From NCBI GenBank assembly GCA_009777245.1, contig WRMF01000005.1, positions 1-64,000 of the forward strand: 64,000 nucleotides of DNA, read 5' to 3'. The notes under the pieces were generated by a model. That model saw nothing but the letters and a program-made list of their open reading frames with translations. It had not been told where the DNA came from and did no database searches. The stretch's first letter is position 1, and the number at the start of each line of letters is the position of its first letter. Shown one piece after another: positions 1 to 8,780 of the stretch. The position numbers were made by a program, and so were the translations under genes. The DNA comes from Betaproteobacteria bacterium. GTDB taxonomy: Bacteria; Pseudomonadota; Gammaproteobacteria; Burkholderiales; Rhodocyclaceae.

Positions 1-1011
1 ATAATCATTCTCGGAAATCAGGTTGGCGCGAACCAGACAAAGGTCGTCGTAATAGGAAGTCGCGCCCTCAAAGAACCAGAGTAGCCGTGTGTAATTTTCG
101 CGCTGCCATTCGTTTTGCGCGAGAGCCAGAGGGCGAATGCGTTTAACATTCCAGCGATGAAAATACTCATGACTGGCGAGGGCAAGAAAATTGGCATAGG
201 CTTCCAGCGCGGCCTCGTCGTCGGGCAGGCGCGGGGAAGGCAGGCTATCGCGCTCGACAAGCAGAACGCTGGAATTTTTGTGCTCCAATCCCCCGTAGCC
301 GGAATCCGCCGCCATGACGAGGAAGGTGTAAGTATCGGGAATTTCCGGCGCGCCAAACAGGTTCATTTGCCAGGCGCAGATTTTTCCCAGGTCACGGGCG
401 ATTCGCTCATGGTTGCAGTCAGTCGCGCCGGCCAAGACAAGGCGATGTGAAATGCCATGCGCGGTGAACGGAATTTCGGTCAGGCGTCCCATCAATACCG
501 GATGATCAAGCAGTTCGGCGTAATTTTCCGCCCGATAAAGGCCGAATGAACCGTTGCCGTGTCGCGCCCCAAGGCGGGGCAGTGATGTGGCGACTTCCCA
601 CCCGGCGCGGCCTTCTTCTGGCGGCAGTAACTCAACCTGGCAGGGAGCCTCCTCTTGCCCACGCGGATATAAAAATACGCTGCTGGAGTTGAAAAAGGCA
701 AAATTCTTATCGAGAAAGGCGGCGCGAACCGAGAGTTCGCCCGCATGGACTTCGTAATAGAGAGTGAGCGGTTTTGCCGTGGGCGCGGCCTTCCAGGTGG
801 ATTTGTCGGTCTTTTCCAGGCGCAGCGGGCGACCTTCTGATTCGGCGCGAATCTCGACGATATGACGGGCAAAATCACGGATCAGATAACTACCCGGAAT
901 CCATGCTGGCAGGGAAAAATATTGCCCCGCCGGATCGGGCGTATCTACCCGACAGGTGATGACAAAGCGACGATTGACAGGTCGGCGAGGGCAGAGGGTG
1001 TAAAGGGGCAT
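1..1011 (-). CDS. M61 family peptidase (glycyl aminopeptidase-like), 3' end cut by the window
   Basis: The first 337 codons are read on the minus strand from ATG at 1011 and stay open to the window edge, so the C-terminal part is missing. An in-frame TAA lies four codons upstream of this ATG, which makes it the only ATG start; no clear ribosome binding site is seen. The N-terminal part carries the family phrase PAWIPGSYLIRDFARHI. Around residue 281 is the zinc-binding HEYFH (HExxH), followed by RWNVKRIRP, and about 30 residues later FFEGATSYYDD supplies the expected glutamate zinc ligand. Known M61 enzymes are metallo-aminopeptidases, often with a C-terminal PDZ domain, which cannot be seen here. 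No signal peptide is evident. The family call is firm; the substrate is unknown. Confidence 0.9.
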   Translation of the reverse strand, partial: MPLYTLCPRRPVNRRFVITCRVDTPDPAGQYFSLPAWIPGSYLIRDFARHIVEIRAESEGRPLRLEKTDKSTWKAAPTAKPLTLYYEVHAGELSVRAAFLDKNFAFFNSSSVFLYPRGQEEAPCQVELLPPEEGRAGWEVATSLPRLGARHGNGSFGLYRAENYAELLDHPVLMGRLTEIPFTAHGISHRLVLAGATDCNHERIARDLGKICAWQMNLFGAPEIPDTYTFLVMAADSGYGGLEHKNSSVLLVERDSLPSPRLPDDEAALEAYANFLALASHEYFHRWNVKRIRPLALAQNEWQRENYTRLLWFFEGATSYYDDLCLVRANLISENDY

Positions 1012-1128
1012 GGCGGTATGCGGTTATTTCAAAATGCAAGGACTACGCTTAGCTTCATCCATGCCTGCGGTGCTTTTGGGGCAGCGAGGATGGTATCATG
1101 AGAGACCTTTTTATAAGGAGAAACTGCG

Positions 1129-1434
1129 ATGAAAAAGACTATTCTAATATCATCAATCGTAATTAGCGCATCACTGTTGCAGGGCTGCTCAGAATTAATC
1201 ACACTTGTTGATAACTGCCCTATCCCCTCAAAAGACCAAGCGCAAGACGAATTTTTGCTGCTTCAGGATGGCATCACATTAAAATGCCAAATAAAAAAAT
1301 ACACACTCACGCCTTGTATTGACATCAGAGATTCAGAAGGGACTGAGGGGTTGGTATGCCGCGATGGCGAAAGACAGGTTCTGCTTTTGTTTGATGATAA
1401 AGGGATACTGAAAGGACAAGCGACGGTCAAGTGA
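1129..1434 (+). CDS. small predicted lipoprotein, function unknown
   Basis: This 101-residue protein begins MKKTILISSIVISASLLQGCS, a short lipoprotein signal peptide with lipobox LLQGC and the acylated cysteine at position 20. The mature part has four further cysteines (NCPIP, LKCQI, TPCIDI, VCRDG), which could form disulphides in the periplasm. A good ribosome binding site (AAGGAG) sits nine bases before the ATG. The gene is AT-richer than the housekeeping genes around it and ends 35 bases from the convergent phosphatase gene. I do not recognise the family. The signal peptide, lipobox and ribosome binding site are the reasons to accept it as real. Confidence 0.72.
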   Translation: MKKTILISSIVISASLLQGCSELITLVDNCPIPSKDQAQDEFLLLQDGITLKCQIKKYTLTPCIDIRDSEGTEGLVCRDGERQVLLLFDDKGILKGQATVK

Positions 1435-1469
1435 TGTGCGGGAGAGACAAAATACTCGCAGTAATCTCA

Positions 1470-2219
1470 CTACTGGCATGCTGCTTTATGGAACTTCAAC
1501 AGCGCGATAGAGACGTTATCGCCCTTGCCTGCCGCGCGCACCCGCGCCATCTGTATAAGTTTGCCCGACACCTCTTGCGCGCTGCCTTCCATTATTATCC
1601 TTCCCAGTTCGTCGCTTGCAAAATACTCCCACAGACCATCCGAACAAAGCAGGAAGGCATCGCCGTCTTCCAGCTTTTCCACCACGCCAAAATCTACCTG
1701 CGGATCGTCCACGCCGCCAAGCGAAGTCATCAGGATGTTTCTGTGGGGATGATGATCCGCTACTTCCTTCGACATTCGTCCCTGCTGCACCATGAATTCA
1801 ATCCAGGAATGATCCCGCGTATGGCTGTGCATCGCGTCGCCTTGAAAGAAGTACATCCGGCTGTCGCCGCAATGCCCAAAAAATACGCTGGGCGGCTTCA
1901 GGATCAGCGCCACTACTGTGCTGTGCGGGTCTTTTTCATTGATGAATCGCGAAGTCTTTATCATGGCATGGGCTTCCATGAAACTTTCATTCAGAATGCC
2001 GTGCGGGTCTTCGCCGTGCCACTGGCGAAAATTGTTTATAAGGGTGTGCACCACCTGCTCCGCCGCCAATGCGCCCCCTGTATGCCCGCCCATGCCGTCC
2101 GCCACCGCCGCCAGGGCAACCCCGGAAAGTCGCGGATGCCCCAGCAGGGTCAGCCGATCCTGCTGCTCCTGGCGATCTCCTTGATGCTGCGCGATACAAG
2201 CGTCAAGTCTTAGTTTCAT
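1470..2219 (-). CDS. PP2C-family serine/threonine protein phosphatase
   Basis: The 249-residue protein is a single cytoplasmic PPM/PP2C domain, the usual length for bacterial Stp-type enzymes. Metal-binding motifs appear in order: EQQDRL near residue 20, VADGMGGH near 41, HCGDSRMY near 115, LLCSDGLWE near 192 and GKGDNVS near 233. Family members remove phosphate from Ser/Thr residues using two Mn or Mg ions held by these aspartates. No Hanks-type kinase or FHA protein lies nearby, so its partner kinase must be elsewhere or it acts alone. It is convergent with the small lipoprotein gene and divergent from the adenosyltransferase gene at 2340. Confidence 0.92.
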   Translation of the reverse strand: MKLRLDACIAQHQGDRQEQQDRLTLLGHPRLSGVALAAVADGMGGHTGGALAAEQVVHTLINNFRQWHGEDPHGILNESFMEAHAMIKTSRFINEKDPHSTVVALILKPPSVFFGHCGDSRMYFFQGDAMHSHTRDHSWIEFMVQQGRMSKEVADHHPHRNILMTSLGGVDDPQVDFGVVEKLEDGDAFLLCSDGLWEYFASDELGRIIMEGSAQEVSGKLIQMARVRAAGKGDNVSIALLKFHKAACQ

Positions 2220-2339
2220 CTTTATACCTCAGGTTATCTTAAAGGTCTTGCCAATACATCCTAAAAGAGATAAGTATATAGCAAAGAACGCTTTGGCTAC
2301 ATATAGTAAAACGCTTCAACTCCAATAAAGGATGATTTC

Positions 2340-2912
2340 ATGGTCAACCGTCTTTCCCGCATCATCACCCGCACCGGCGACAAGGGCGCAACCGGCCTGG
2401 CGAACGGCGAGCGCGCCAGTAAAAACAGCCCGCGCATCCACGTCATCGGCGAGATTGACGAACTCAATTCCGTGCTGGGTCTGTTGCGCGCGGAACATCT
2501 GCCGGAAACTCTGCGCCGGATGCTCCTGACCATCCAGAACGATCTTTTCGATCTGGGAGGAGAAATCTCCTTGCCCGGCGCAAAGCTGATCAAGAAACGT
2601 CAGGTCGAATTTCTGGAAGAGCAAGCAGCGACCTTGAACGCAAACCTTCCCATGCTGAAGGAGTTTATCCTGCCCGGTGGAGGTCGCGCTGCCTCGCTTG
2701 CCCATCTTGCCCGCTCGGTTTGCCGCCGCGCGGAACGCGCGCTGGTTGCCTTGGCTGAGAGCGAAAACGGTCAGGAAAGAGCATGTCAACCGGAGAGCCT
2801 TCGCTATTTGAACCGGCTCTCCGATTTTCTTTTCATCCTCGCCCGCGCCTTGAACCTTGAGGTCGGAGAAAAGGATGTGTTCTGGCAAAAGCCGATGCCT
2901 GACAAGCCGTAG
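2340..2912 (+). CDS. PduO-type cob(I)alamin adenosyltransferase
   Basis: This 190-residue enzyme transfers the adenosyl group of ATP to cob(I)alamin, giving coenzyme B12 (adenosylcobalamin). Family motifs are clear: the ATP-binding N-terminus RIITRTGDKGATGL, then GEIDELNSVLG near residue 37, FILPGG near 109, CRRAERALVAL near 128 and YLNRLSDFLFILAR near 155. The length matches the PduO/MMAB group rather than the CobA/BtuR group. The ATG at 2340 follows the weak ribosome binding site AAAGGATG. No cobalamin riboswitch or cobalamin biosynthesis gene is visible beside it, so it probably serves salvage or general B12 metabolism. Confidence 0.93.
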   Translation: MVNRLSRIITRTGDKGATGLANGERASKNSPRIHVIGEIDELNSVLGLLRAEHLPETLRRMLLTIQNDLFDLGGEISLPGAKLIKKRQVEFLEEQAATLNANLPMLKEFILPGGGRAASLAHLARSVCRRAERALVALAESENGQERACQPESLRYLNRLSDFLFILARALNLEVGEKDVFWQKPMPDKP

Positions 2913-3157
2913 CACGTTAGGGTTGCCTGGATTTTTCTTCGGGCAAAGAGTGATTTTCCTGGTGTTGGCTGGATTTTCGCCTTCGCGGGAATGAGGTGTG
3001 GGCTGAGGGTGTGTGGGATTGGAATGGGGGGCAAGGCGGAGCGGGGTTAGCCCACTTTATAAAATGGGGCTAAAACCAGTCTGCCAACCTGCAATCTGCC
3101 AACTTACCAACCCGCCTGCGGTTCTGCCCTCTCCCCGATCACTCTCCCGTTTGCTGC

Positions 3158-3185
3158 GTAGGGGTTAAAAATTTTTAACCCCTAC
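3158..3185. repeat. 28-bp perfect palindrome, family B copy 1
   Basis: GTAGGGGTTAAAAA is followed directly by its exact reverse complement. Related palindromes lie at 50247-50271 and 56238-56264, all in gaps between genes. The AT core has no loop, so it could act as a cruciform or a protein-binding site as well as an RNA hairpin. Confidence 0.85.
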
Positions 3186-3237
3186 AGCGGCGTGGTTATA
3201 GTAGCTCTAATAGCTAAGTGGACATCGAATTTGTGTA

Positions 3238-3264
3238 GCGTTTTCTGCAAATAACGCGACTGTC
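3238..3264 (+). repeat. dispersed repeat, family C copy (CGCTTTCCGCAAATAACGCG type)
   Basis: This copy reads GCGTTTTCTGCAAATAACGC then GACTGTC. It belongs to a family also seen at 36261-36288, 36541-36570 (inverted), 40117-40146 (inverted) and 50195-50226, with weaker copies near 34935 and 51118-51143. All copies are intergenic. Confidence 0.75.
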
Positions 3265-3594
3265 ATGGAGAACACGCTTTGTTCCCCTCTCCTGCTTGTG
3301 GCTACGCCGCGAGTGGCATCAAAACGAGTGGTAGAGGGGCGGCGTATGGGCGACCGGCAGGTCGCCCATACAGTTTCTCCCATCTTCCGTTTGCGGGATA
3401 GTGTGGTCGAAGGTCGGGAGAGGTCTCTTAAAATGTACTCACTCTAACCGAAACATCTTTAGCCTGCGTTTGACGTTCCCGTCTGGAAACTAAATCTGGA
3501 AACGAAAAACTGAAGCATCATTAAACAACAATCTTGACTTTCTGATGAGCCTGGCTTACCGTCTTTCCCCATTTTCCGCCTGCCTTGACATCCA

Positions 3595-4737
3595 ATGAAA
3601 CATTCTGCTGGTCTGGTAGCGCCCCAGTCGGCTGATTTTGCCGAAGCTCTTACGCTGAAAAGCGGAGTGCGCCTGCCGGGCTTTTCCCTGACTTTTGAGA
3701 CCTACGGAGAGCTGAACGCCGCGAAAAGTAACGCGGTGCTGGTCTGTCATGCCCTCTCCGGCAGCCATCATGTCGCGGGTTTCTACGACCCGAAGCGCAA
3801 AAAGGAAACCCAGGGCTGGTGGGACAATCTGGTAGGTCCCGGCAAACCATTGGATACCCGCCGCTTTTTCGTGGTAGGAGTCAATAATCTGGGCGGATGT
3901 CATGGCTCGACCGGGCCGGTATCGCCCAACCCCGAAACAGGCCGACCTTACGGCGCGGATTTTCCGCTCGTGACGATAGAAGACTGGGTGGCGGCGCAGG
4001 CGCGGCTTTCCGACTTTCTGGGGATTGATACCTGGGCGGCGGTCATCGGCGGATCGTTGGGCGGGATGCAGGCATTGGAATGGACATTGGCCTACCCGGA
4101 ACGGGTGCGGCACGGGATCGTCATTGCCTCGACCCCCCGCCTTTCGGCGCAGAATATCGCGTTCAACGAGGTGGCGCGCCAGGCCATACTCTCCGACCCT
4201 GATTTTCACGGCGGAAATTATTACGAACAGGGCGACGACGGACAGGGCGTCATTCCCCGCAAGGGCCTGCGCCTGGCAAGGATGGTAGGACACATCACCT
4301 ACCTTTCCGACGACCAGATGGCGGAAAAATTTGGTCGCCGGACACGGAATCACAAGCGCAGCTTCAATTACGACGTGGAGTTTGAAATCGAATCATATCT
4401 GCGCTACCAGGGCGACAAATTCGCCGAAATTTTTGACGCCAACACCTATTTGCTGACGACCCGCGCCCTGGATTATTTTGATCCGGCGCTGGATTATGAC
4501 GGAGATTTGCAACGGGCGTTCAGGCGGGCAAAGGCGGATTTTTTTGTGGCGTCCTTTACGACCGACTGGCGTTTCGCGCCGGAAAAAAGCCGCGAGATCG
4601 TATATGCTTTGCTGCATAACGGCCTTAATGTGAGTTACGCGGAAATTGACTGTCCCGCCGGACACGACTCATTCCTGCTCGACGACCAGCACTATCACGC
4701 CGCACTGGACGCTTATCTGCAAGGCATCAAACTATGA
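3595..4737 (+). CDS. metX: homoserine O-acyltransferase MetX
   Basis: This 380-residue alpha/beta-hydrolase-fold enzyme acylates homoserine at the first committed step of methionine synthesis. The nucleophile elbow GGSLGGMQ places the catalytic serine at residue 154; the rest of the triad is supplied by TTDWRFAP and by GHDSFLLD near the C-terminus. Motifs [12 protein letters not shown] and GPGKPLDT are typical of MetX. In betaproteobacteria many MetX proteins use succinyl-CoA rather than acetyl-CoA, and the donor cannot be read safely from the sequence here. The stop codon overlaps the metW start (ATGA at 4734-4737), so the two are translationally coupled. Confidence 0.95.
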   Translation: MKHSAGLVAPQSADFAEALTLKSGVRLPGFSLTFETYGELNAAKSNAVLVCHALSGSHHVAGFYDPKRKKETQGWWDNLVGPGKPLDTRRFFVVGVNNLGGCHGSTGPVSPNPETGRPYGADFPLVTIEDWVAAQARLSDFLGIDTWAAVIGGSLGGMQALEWTLAYPERVRHGIVIASTPRLSAQNIAFNEVARQAILSDPDFHGGNYYEQGDDGQGVIPRKGLRLARMVGHITYLSDDQMAEKFGRRTRNHKRSFNYDVEFEIESYLRYQGDKFAEIFDANTYLLTTRALDYFDPALDYDGDLQRAFRRAKADFFVASFTTDWRFAPEKSREIVYALLHNGLNVSYAEIDCPAGHDSFLLDDQHYHAALDAYLQGIKL

Positions 4738-5342
4738 AGAACGCATTGGCTCGAATATACGGGCGTTTCGACTTTATCCATGTTGCCCGCTGGATCGGCG
4801 AAGGGGAGCGAGTGCTTGACCTGGGCTGCGGCGACGGCGCGTTGCTCTTGATGCTGCAAAAGGAAAAGAAGGCGCGAGGCTACGGAGTGGAACTCGAACC
4901 GGCCAATGTCGCGGCATGTCTCAAAAATGGCGTTAATGTCCTGCAATTCGACCTTGAGCGCGGCCTTTTGGGGTTCGAGGACGATTCTTTTGATCGCGTA
5001 ATCATGTTGCTTGCCCTGCAAACCATTCGCCAGACCGTGCCTATCCTGAAAGAAATGCTGCGAGTCGGGCGGGAGGCGGTGGTTTCCTTTCCCAATTTCT
5101 GCTATCGCCCGCATCGGGAAGCGATTGCAGCCGGACGGATGCCGGTTTCCCGCCATTTGCCCTATCAGTGGTTTGAGACCCCCAATGTGCGCTTTTTCAC
5201 GATTACCGATTTTGAGGCGTTATGCGCCGATGAGGGCATTGTCATTCATGAGCGGGTGGCGTTCGCGGAAGGAGCGCCGGTTACGGATGATCCCAACCTG
5301 AATGCGGAATTGGCGCTTTACCGATTGGGGCGCATGTCCTGA
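4734..5342 (+). CDS. metW: methionine biosynthesis protein MetW
   Basis: This 202-residue protein belongs to the class I SAM-dependent methyltransferase fold, with motif [13 protein letters not shown] at about residues 24-35 and the typical MetW stretch [12 protein letters not shown] near residue 120. MetW is nearly always encoded directly behind metX in proteobacteria and is thought to act with MetX in the homoserine acylation step or to control it; its exact reaction is still unclear. Here it overlaps metX by four bases. It ends 54 bases before hisF, close enough for read-through into the histidine genes. Confidence 0.93.
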   Translation: MKNALARIYGRFDFIHVARWIGEGERVLDLGCGDGALLLMLQKEKKARGYGVELEPANVAACLKNGVNVLQFDLERGLLGFEDDSFDRVIMLLALQTIRQTVPILKEMLRVGREAVVSFPNFCYRPHREAIAAGRMPVSRHLPYQWFETPNVRFFTITDFEALCADEGIVIHERVAFAEGAPVTDDPNLNAELALYRLGRMS

Positions 5343-5396
5343 CGTGCTATCATTCCAAACTTACCGCTTTGATTTTTCCACTCCCGGATAACCGCC

Positions 5397-6155
5397 GTGA
5401 CAACCAAACGAATCATTCCCTGCCTTGACGTAAACGCCGGTCGCGTGGTCAAAGGCATCAATTTTGTCGGCCTGCGCGATGCGGGCGACCCGGTTGAAAT
5501 CGCCCGCCGCTATGACGAACAGGGCGCGGATGAAGTCGCCTTTCTGGACATTACCGCGACGAGCGACGAGCGCGACATCATTCTGCATGTGATTGAAGCG
5601 TGCGCGAAGGAGATTTTCATTCCGCTTACCGTAGGCGGCGGCGTTCGCAAGGTCGAGGATGTGCGTCGGCTCCTTGGCGCGGGCGCAGACAAGGTTTCCA
5701 TCAATACCGCCGCCGTGCAGAATCCCGATCTGGTGGCGGAAGCCGTCGGCAAGGTCGGCTCCCAATGCGTTGTGGTCGCCATTGACGCAAAATTGGTAAC
5801 TCCCGGTCGCTGGCATGTCTTCACGCATGGAGGGCGCAAGGACATGGGCATGGACGCTGTGGAATGGGCGAAGAAGGTAGAGACGTTGGGCGCGGGCGAG
5901 ATTCTCCTGACCAGCATGGATCGGGACGGCACGAAAGACGGCTTTGATCTGGCGCTTACCCGCGCGGTTGCGGATGCGGTTTCCATTCCGGTCATTGCCT
6001 CCGGCGGAGCAGGCAACCTGACGCATCTGGTCGAAGGGGTGACGGAAGGCCGCGCCGATGCGGTTCTGGCGGCTTCCATCTTCCACTTCTGTGAATATAC
6101 GATACGCGAAGCCAAGGAATTCATGGCGGCGCGAGGCATTGAAGTACGGTTATGA
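5397..6155 (+). CDS. hisF: imidazole glycerol phosphate synthase, cyclase subunit HisF
   Basis: This 252-residue TIM-barrel enzyme closes the imidazole ring using ammonia delivered by the HisH glutaminase, yielding imidazole glycerol phosphate and AICAR. Asp11 in [15 protein letters not shown] and the later AIDAKLV aspartate are the catalytic pair, and phosphate is bound by GGGVRK and ASGGAGN. Translation appears to start at GTG (5397), giving the canonical N-terminus [12 protein letters not shown]. Its last four bases overlap hisI. HisH, HisA and HisB genes, which usually come just before hisF, are absent here; metW takes that place. Confidence 0.96.
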   Translation: MTTKRIIPCLDVNAGRVVKGINFVGLRDAGDPVEIARRYDEQGADEVAFLDITATSDERDIILHVIEACAKEIFIPLTVGGGVRKVEDVRRLLGAGADKVSINTAAVQNPDLVAEAVGKVGSQCVVVAIDAKLVTPGRWHVFTHGGRKDMGMDAVEWAKKVETLGAGEILLTSMDRDGTKDGFDLALTRAVADAVSIPVIASGGAGNLTHLVEGVTEGRADAVLAASIFHFCEYTIREAKEFMAARGIEVRL

Positions 6156-6571
6156 GCCACCCCCTTGATCTTTCTCTGCCCTGGCTGGACGCGCTCCAAT
6201 GGAATGCGGACGGACTGATTCCCGCTATCGTGCAGGACGCGCAAAACGGCAAGTTATTGATGTTCGCCTACATGAACCGCGAATCGCTTCTGGAAACAAT
6301 CCGCACGGGAACTGCCGTGTATTGGTCGCGTTCGAGAAAAAGTTTCTGGAAAAAGGGCGAGGAATCCAGACATTTCCAGAAAATACACAGCATTCGCGCG
6401 GATTGCGACGGCGATGCGCTATTGCTTTCTGTCGAGCAGATAGGCTGCATTTCCTGCCACACCGGACGGCAAAGTTGTTTTTTCCATGAACTCTCGGATA
6501 ATCGCTGGCAGATAGTCGAGCCTGTGCTTAGAGACCCGAAAGAAATTTACCGGAAAGAAGTTTACCGATGA
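6152..6571 (+). CDS. hisI: phosphoribosyl-AMP cyclohydrolase HisI
   Basis: The 139-residue monofunctional enzyme hydrolyses the purine ring of phosphoribosyl-AMP in the third step of histidine synthesis. The family signature is complete: [10 protein letters not shown] near residue 33, [14 protein letters not shown] near 57, the metal-binding [10 protein letters not shown] near 81 and the zinc cysteines [12 protein letters not shown] near 97. It is separate from HisE, unlike the fused HisIE of enterobacteria, and overlaps the genes on both sides by four bases (ATGA), so hisF-hisI-hisE is a tightly coupled unit. Confidence 0.96.
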   Translation: MSHPLDLSLPWLDALQWNADGLIPAIVQDAQNGKLLMFAYMNRESLLETIRTGTAVYWSRSRKSFWKKGEESRHFQKIHSIRADCDGDALLLSVEQIGCISCHTGRQSCFFHELSDNRWQIVEPVLRDPKEIYRKEVYR

Positions 6572-6888
6572 GTGCGGACATTTTTGAGCGTCTTTGTGAC
6601 GCCATTGCGGCGCGTAAACATGCCGATCCGTCGGCTTCCTATACTGCCGCCCTGTTCGCAAAAGGGCAGGACGCGATCCTGAAAAAAATCGGTGAAGAAG
6701 CCACCGAACTCGTCCTGGCGGGCAAGGATGGCAAGCCTTCCGCAATCGTTCATGAAGCGTCTGATCTTGTGTTCCATGTCCTGATGTTGCTCTCCCTGCA
6801 TAGCCTTTCCGTGGACGACATCAAACGCGAGCTGGAGCGGCGGGAAGGCGTGTCGGGAATCGAGGAAAAGGCTTCCCGAACGCGCTGA
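6568..6888 (+). CDS. hisE: phosphoribosyl-ATP pyrophosphatase HisE
   Basis: This 106-residue all-helical MazG-fold enzyme removes pyrophosphate from phosphoribosyl-ATP, the second step of histidine synthesis. The metal-binding [15 protein letters not shown] motif sits near residue 36 and the partner [14 protein letters not shown] near 63. The length is normal for stand-alone HisE. Its start overlaps the end of hisI by four bases, and it ends 47 bases before hinT. Confidence 0.95.
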   Translation: MSADIFERLCDAIAARKHADPSASYTAALFAKGQDAILKKIGEEATELVLAGKDGKPSAIVHEASDLVFHVLMLLSLHSLSVDDIKRELERREGVSGIEEKASRTR

Positions 6889-6935
6889 AAATCCGCAAAC
6901 TTCGGCCTTTTTATTCTCCATAAGCGAGGCGCATC

Positions 6936-7289
6936 ATGACCGACTGTATTTTCTGCAAGATCATCAGGGGCGAGATTCCTTCCAAGAAGGTATTCGAGGA
7001 TGATCTGGTGTATGCTTTCCACGACATTCATCCGCTTTGCCAGACGCACATTCTGGTGATTCCCAGGCGACATATCGCCTCGTTAGCCGAGGTCGGAGCG
7101 GCAGACGAGCCGGTGTTGGGAAGGATGTTGTCCGTCGCGCATAAATTGGCGGAAGAAAATGGCAGTTCCGGCGGTTTTCGTGCCATTATCAATACCGGAA
7201 GGATCGGCGGACAGGAAGTGGCGCACTTGCATTTGCATGTGCTTGGCGGATCAAAGCCGGTCGGAACAATGGTCAGCCAGCAGGGCTGA
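6936..7289 (+). CDS. hinT: HIT-family nucleotide hydrolase (HinT-like)
   Basis: This 117-residue histidine-triad protein hydrolyses purine nucleoside phosphoramidates and aminoacyl-AMP adducts in the cytoplasm. It opens with [17 protein letters not shown], where the CxxC pair of the zinc-binding subgroup is visible, and ends with the triad HLHLHVLGG, whose central histidine is the catalytic nucleophile. Placement between hisE and tatA is a common betaproteobacterial arrangement and supports the call. The proposed start follows the spacer AAGCGAGGCGCATC, which contains a usable GAGG. Confidence 0.95.
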   Translation: MTDCIFCKIIRGEIPSKKVFEDDLVYAFHDIHPLCQTHILVIPRRHIASLAEVGAADEPVLGRMLSVAHKLAEENGSSGGFRAIINTGRIGGQEVAHLHLHVLGGSKPVGTMVSQQG

Positions 7290-7311
7290 CAGCTTTTCAA
7301 GGGAGCAAATC

Positions 7312-7545
7312 ATGGGTTTCAGCATTTGGCAATGGATAATCGTCCTGATTATCGTCGTCCTGATATTCGGCACGAAAAAACTTCGCAACATCGGCGAGGA
7401 TTTGGGCGGCGCGGTCAAGGGGTTCAAGAAAGGCTTGCAGGAAGGAGATAATGACGCAGGCAAGGACGCGGCGCCCCGCCAGGTTGACGCCAAGGAGGCA
7501 GGCGGCGAGACGATTGACGCGGTCGCAGAGAAAGAGAACGCCTGA
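7312..7545 (+). CDS. tatA: twin-arginine translocase subunit TatA
   Basis: TatA builds the variable-size pore that moves folded proteins across the inner membrane. The 77-residue product starts [20 protein letters not shown] with the N-terminal membrane helix, the FGTKKL hinge and the amphipathic [15 protein letters not shown] helix, followed by a charged tail. The frame is open further upstream, but the ATG at 7312 is preceded by GGGAGCAAATC and gives the canonical N-terminus. It is the first gene of tatA-tatB-tatC; the gap to tatB is 27 bases. Confidence 0.95.
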   Translation: MGFSIWQWIIVLIIVVLIFGTKKLRNIGEDLGGAVKGFKKGLQEGDNDAGKDAAPRQVDAKEAGGETIDAVAEKENA

Positions 7546-7572
7546 CCGAAGCAGGCGGCGAATCTTTGGGCG

Positions 7573-7944
7573 ATGTTTGACATCAGCTTTTCCGAACTTC
7601 TGGTTATCGCTCTTGTGGCGCTGATCGTCATCGGCCCGGAACGCCTGCCGCGTGTGGCGCGGGTCGCCGGACTGATGGTAGGGCGTATTCGCCGCTACGC
7701 GCAGGATTTCAAGCAGGAAATAAACCGCGAAATAGAACTGGACGAGCTAAAGCGTCTGCAAGAGGAAGTAGTCAGTTCGGCTCGTGAGCTGGAAGCGTCG
7801 GTGCGATCAGAAATGGAATCGGCGCGAGATATGCTGGACGACGCCATGCGGGAAGTTAGCGCTCCGCTCCTGAAAGATGATCCTGTTTCCGCTATCGAAT
7901 CCGCAACGCCGCCTGACCAGGAACCAAAGGCTACCACGACATGA
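7573..7944 (+). CDS. tatB: Sec-independent translocase subunit TatB
   Basis: The 123-residue protein has the TatB N-terminal helix MFDISFSELLVIALVALIVI, the conserved GPERLP hinge and a long amphipathic and coiled region rich in glutamate, alanine and arginine. TatB pairs with TatC to bind twin-arginine signal peptides. Its stop codon overlaps the tatC start as ATGA (7941-7944), so the two subunits are translationally coupled. Confidence 0.94.
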   Translation: MFDISFSELLVIALVALIVIGPERLPRVARVAGLMVGRIRRYAQDFKQEINREIELDELKRLQEEVVSSARELEASVRSEMESARDMLDDAMREVSAPLLKDDPVSAIESATPPDQEPKATTT

Positions 7945-8768
7945 GCGTGCCCGATAATGAATCCGGGATGGCGGAAGAATCCATCTTCTCCCATCTGATC
8001 GAATTAAGGGCGCGGCTTATTCGCGCCGTGCTGGCGATATTGATTGCGCTCCTTTGTCTTTTGCCCTGGGCGCGCGAGCTTTATGCGCTTCTTGCCCTGC
8101 CGCTCGTTAGCGCCCTGCCCGAAGGCTACGCGGGCAGCATGGTATCAACCGATGTCGTGGGTGGATTCGTCGTGCCGCTCAAGGTTGCATTGATGACGGC
8201 TTTCCTGATCGTGTTGCCTTATGTGCTTTATCAGGCATGGGCTTTTGTCGCGCCGGGGTTGTACCGGCATGAAAAACGCTTTGCGCTCCCCGTGCTGGTT
8301 GCCAGCGTGGTTTTGTTTTTTGTAGGGATGGCTTTTGCTTACTATCTGGTTTTTCCGGCGGTTTTTCGCTTCATGGTCGCGGTCATGCCGGAAGGCGTCA
8401 CCTGGATGACGGATATTGATAAATACTTGTCTTTTGTGTTGACTATATTTCTTGCTTTTGGCATTGCCTTTGAAGTGCCGGTGATAGTCATCCTGCTGGT
8501 CAAGGCAGGCGTGGTCGACATCGCCTGGCTGAAGGAAGCGCGGCCTTATGCCATTGTCGGCTCTTTCGCCATTGCGGCCATCATAACTCCGCCCGATGTT
8601 ATCTCCCAGATCATGCTGGCTATTCCCATGTGCCTGTTGTACGAAGCCGGTATTGTCGTGGCGCGTTGGCTGGTGAAACCGTCCGCTGCCCAGGATGAAG
8701 CCTTGATGAGCGAGGCGGAATTGGAAGCCGCGCTTGCCGCTGCGGAAAAAGGCAAGAAACAGGAATAA
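7941..8768 (+). CDS. tatC: Sec-independent translocase subunit TatC
   Basis: This 275-residue polytopic protein is the signal-peptide receptor of the Tat system. It shows six hydrophobic segments and family phrases such as SHLIELRARLIRAV near residue 20, a proline-rich FVAPGLYRHEKR loop near 106 and PPDVISQIMLAIPM near 217. The tail is acidic and alanine-rich (EAELEAALAAAEKGKKQE). It ends 12 bases before a response-regulator gene that could be transcribed with it. Confidence 0.95.
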   Translation: MSVPDNESGMAEESIFSHLIELRARLIRAVLAILIALLCLLPWARELYALLALPLVSALPEGYAGSMVSTDVVGGFVVPLKVALMTAFLIVLPYVLYQAWAFVAPGLYRHEKRFALPVLVASVVLFFVGMAFAYYLVFPAVFRFMVAVMPEGVTWMTDIDKYLSFVLTIFLAFGIAFEVPVIVILLVKAGVVDIAWLKEARPYAIVGSFAIAAIITPPDVISQIMLAIPMCLLYEAGIVVARWLVKPSAAQDEALMSEAELEAALAAAEKGKKQE

Positions 8769-8780
8769 AGGGGCTGGCAT

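Larger units (their letters stand above)
2913..3594. other. 682-bp non-coding gap rich in decayed repeats
   Basis: No convincing gene lies between the adenosyltransferase gene and metX. The stretch contains a decayed copy of the GGGAATGA-type repeat near 2960-2995, the perfect palindrome at 3158-3185, a CGCTTTCCGC-type repeat at 3238-3264, and a hairpin at 3344-3371 with arms GTATGGGCGACC and GGTCGCCCATAC around a four-base loop. Decayed CTCTCCCG-type palindromic repeats are scattered between about 3120 and 3430. The metX promoter must lie near 3450-3590, but I cannot point to convincing -35 and -10 boxes. Confidence 0.6.

Noticed and set aside
1431..2213. 260-codon plus-strand open frame
   Set aside because: It is fully antisense to the PP2C gene, whose catalytic motifs are intact, and its product has no family features.
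2219..2339. Cobalamin riboswitch upstream of the adenosyltransferase gene
   Set aside because: The gap is only 120 bases and lacks the conserved B12-box type sequence.
5361..6244. Long minus-strand frames opposite hisF
   Set aside because: They are complementary shadows of hisF and encode compositionally odd proteins without motifs.
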